64,000 nucleotides of DNA, taken from the NCBI GenBank assembly GCA_029558535.1, contig JAKQEK010000423.1, positions 33,639 through 97,638 of the forward strand. The letters run 5' to 3'. Both the position numbers and the translations under genes were made by a program. This DNA is from Bacteroidota bacterium. GTDB taxonomy: Bacteria > Bacteroidota > Bacteroidia > Bacteroidales > ML635J-15. Below the pieces are notes generated by a model, which had not been told where the DNA came from, ran no database searches, and saw nothing but the letters and a program-made list of their open reading frames with translations. Shown here piece after piece: positions 63,677 to 64,000 of this stretch. The stretch's first letter is position 1, and each line of letters begins with the position of its first letter.

Positions 63677-64000
63677 ATGAAAAATAATGTATTAGTGTTT
63701 ATAGCCATATTTATGGTGACTTTATCTTTAATTTCTTGTGGTAATAAAGAACAGAAGGTAAACAGCGAAGGTATTGACAGTAGTAAAATCACGGTGCAAT
63801 CTCCAATTCTTGATGAGTATGGTAAACTTATGCCCGGATGTAAAAATTTGATTTCGGTAGAGGTCGAAGGTATTGATGTAGCCGAAGCTTTGATTTATAT
63901 TGACGAAGATGCCGGTGATGCTTATATTGAAGAAACAGGTGTTAGTCTTGTTCCTTATGAAGGTGGGAAATCCGTGAAGATGATTATTAGCTTTAAGGAT
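63677..64000 (+). CDS. Lipoprotein, truncated by window edge
   Basis: An open frame of 108 codons that runs off the right edge. It has a lipoprotein signal peptide with lipobox LISC (C21). The visible mature part (KEQKVNSEGIDSS, LDEYGKLMPGCKN, VEVEGIDVAEALIYI) resembles no family I can name. A perfect promoter precedes it. The C-terminal part is missing, so no function is given. Confidence 0.8.
   Translation, partial: MKNNVLVFIAIFMVTLSLISCGNKEQKVNSEGIDSSKITVQSPILDEYGKLMPGCKNLISVEVEGIDVAEALIYIDEDAGDAYIEETGVSLVPYEGGKSVKMIISFKD

Overview
The window looks like chromosomal DNA of an AT-rich Bacteroidota (Bacteroidetes) bacterium. It carries type IX secretion (T9SS) hallmarks: a T9SS type A sorting tail, a gliding-motility/CHU_C-type C-terminus behind SprB repeats, and a PorP/SprF-like protein. 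There are many lipoboxes and small beta-barrel proteins, Shine-Dalgarno-poor starts, and promoters of the TTTG-N19-TAnnTTTG type. MqnA implies menaquinone made by the futalosine route. The class cannot be fixed from the sequence alone.

Layout. 1-5.3 kb: a DnaE2/ImuC-like C-family polymerase, an FRG-domain protein and a FabK/nitronate monooxygenase-like flavoprotein. 5.3-18.2 kb (minus strand): a complete fatty-acid beta-oxidation module in two transcription units. The first runs from a barrel-like protein through acyl-CoA synthetase, alpha/beta hydrolase, acyl-CoA dehydrogenase, EtfB and EtfA to a terminator. The second holds a barrel-like protein, a membrane Fe-S protein, a CCG-domain Fe-S protein, enoyl-CoA hydratase, 3-hydroxyacyl-CoA dehydrogenase and thiolase, then a terminator. 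The two Fe-S proteins together look like a split ETF:menaquinone oxidoreductase. MqnA (33.5 kb), an ADP-forming acyl-CoA synthetase (58.2-60.3 kb) and pyruvate phosphate dikinase (40-42.7 kb) fit the same energy metabolism.

18-48.9 kb is mixed housekeeping and envelope: lipoproteins, a YgiQ radical SAM protein, tRNA-Gly(CCC), a T9SS cargo protein, a lipoprotein pyrophosphatase, a PlsC-like acyltransferase, a bile-acid-symporter family protein, cytidine deaminase, KdsA, a 1137-aa SprB-repeat adhesin, MqnA, a TPR/PD40 protein, a MATE exporter, MltG, a DUF3127 protein with an SSB-like acidic tip, PpdK, a universal stress protein, dihydrolipoyl dehydrogenase, PorP/SprF, YggS and a sodium:solute symporter.

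49.1-58.0 kb is a complete type II-C CRISPR-Cas locus: cas9 (1318 aa), cas1 and cas2, then an array of 52 repeats of 36 bp with 51 spacers (two adjacent spacers identical, last repeat degenerate). The tracrRNA can be read directly. It is encoded on the opposite strand just upstream of cas9, with a textbook Bacteroidetes promoter, a 22-nt anti-repeat pairing with the 5' half of the repeat, a nexus hairpin, a second hairpin and a terminator. The whole locus is bracketed by inverted copies of a dispersed CTTAGTG...GTGGCAAAA repeat. Right of the array come a 52-aa single-membrane-span protein translationally coupled to the ADP-forming acyl-CoA synthetase, an S41 peptidase, a small secreted protein and a truncated lipoprotein gene at the window edge.
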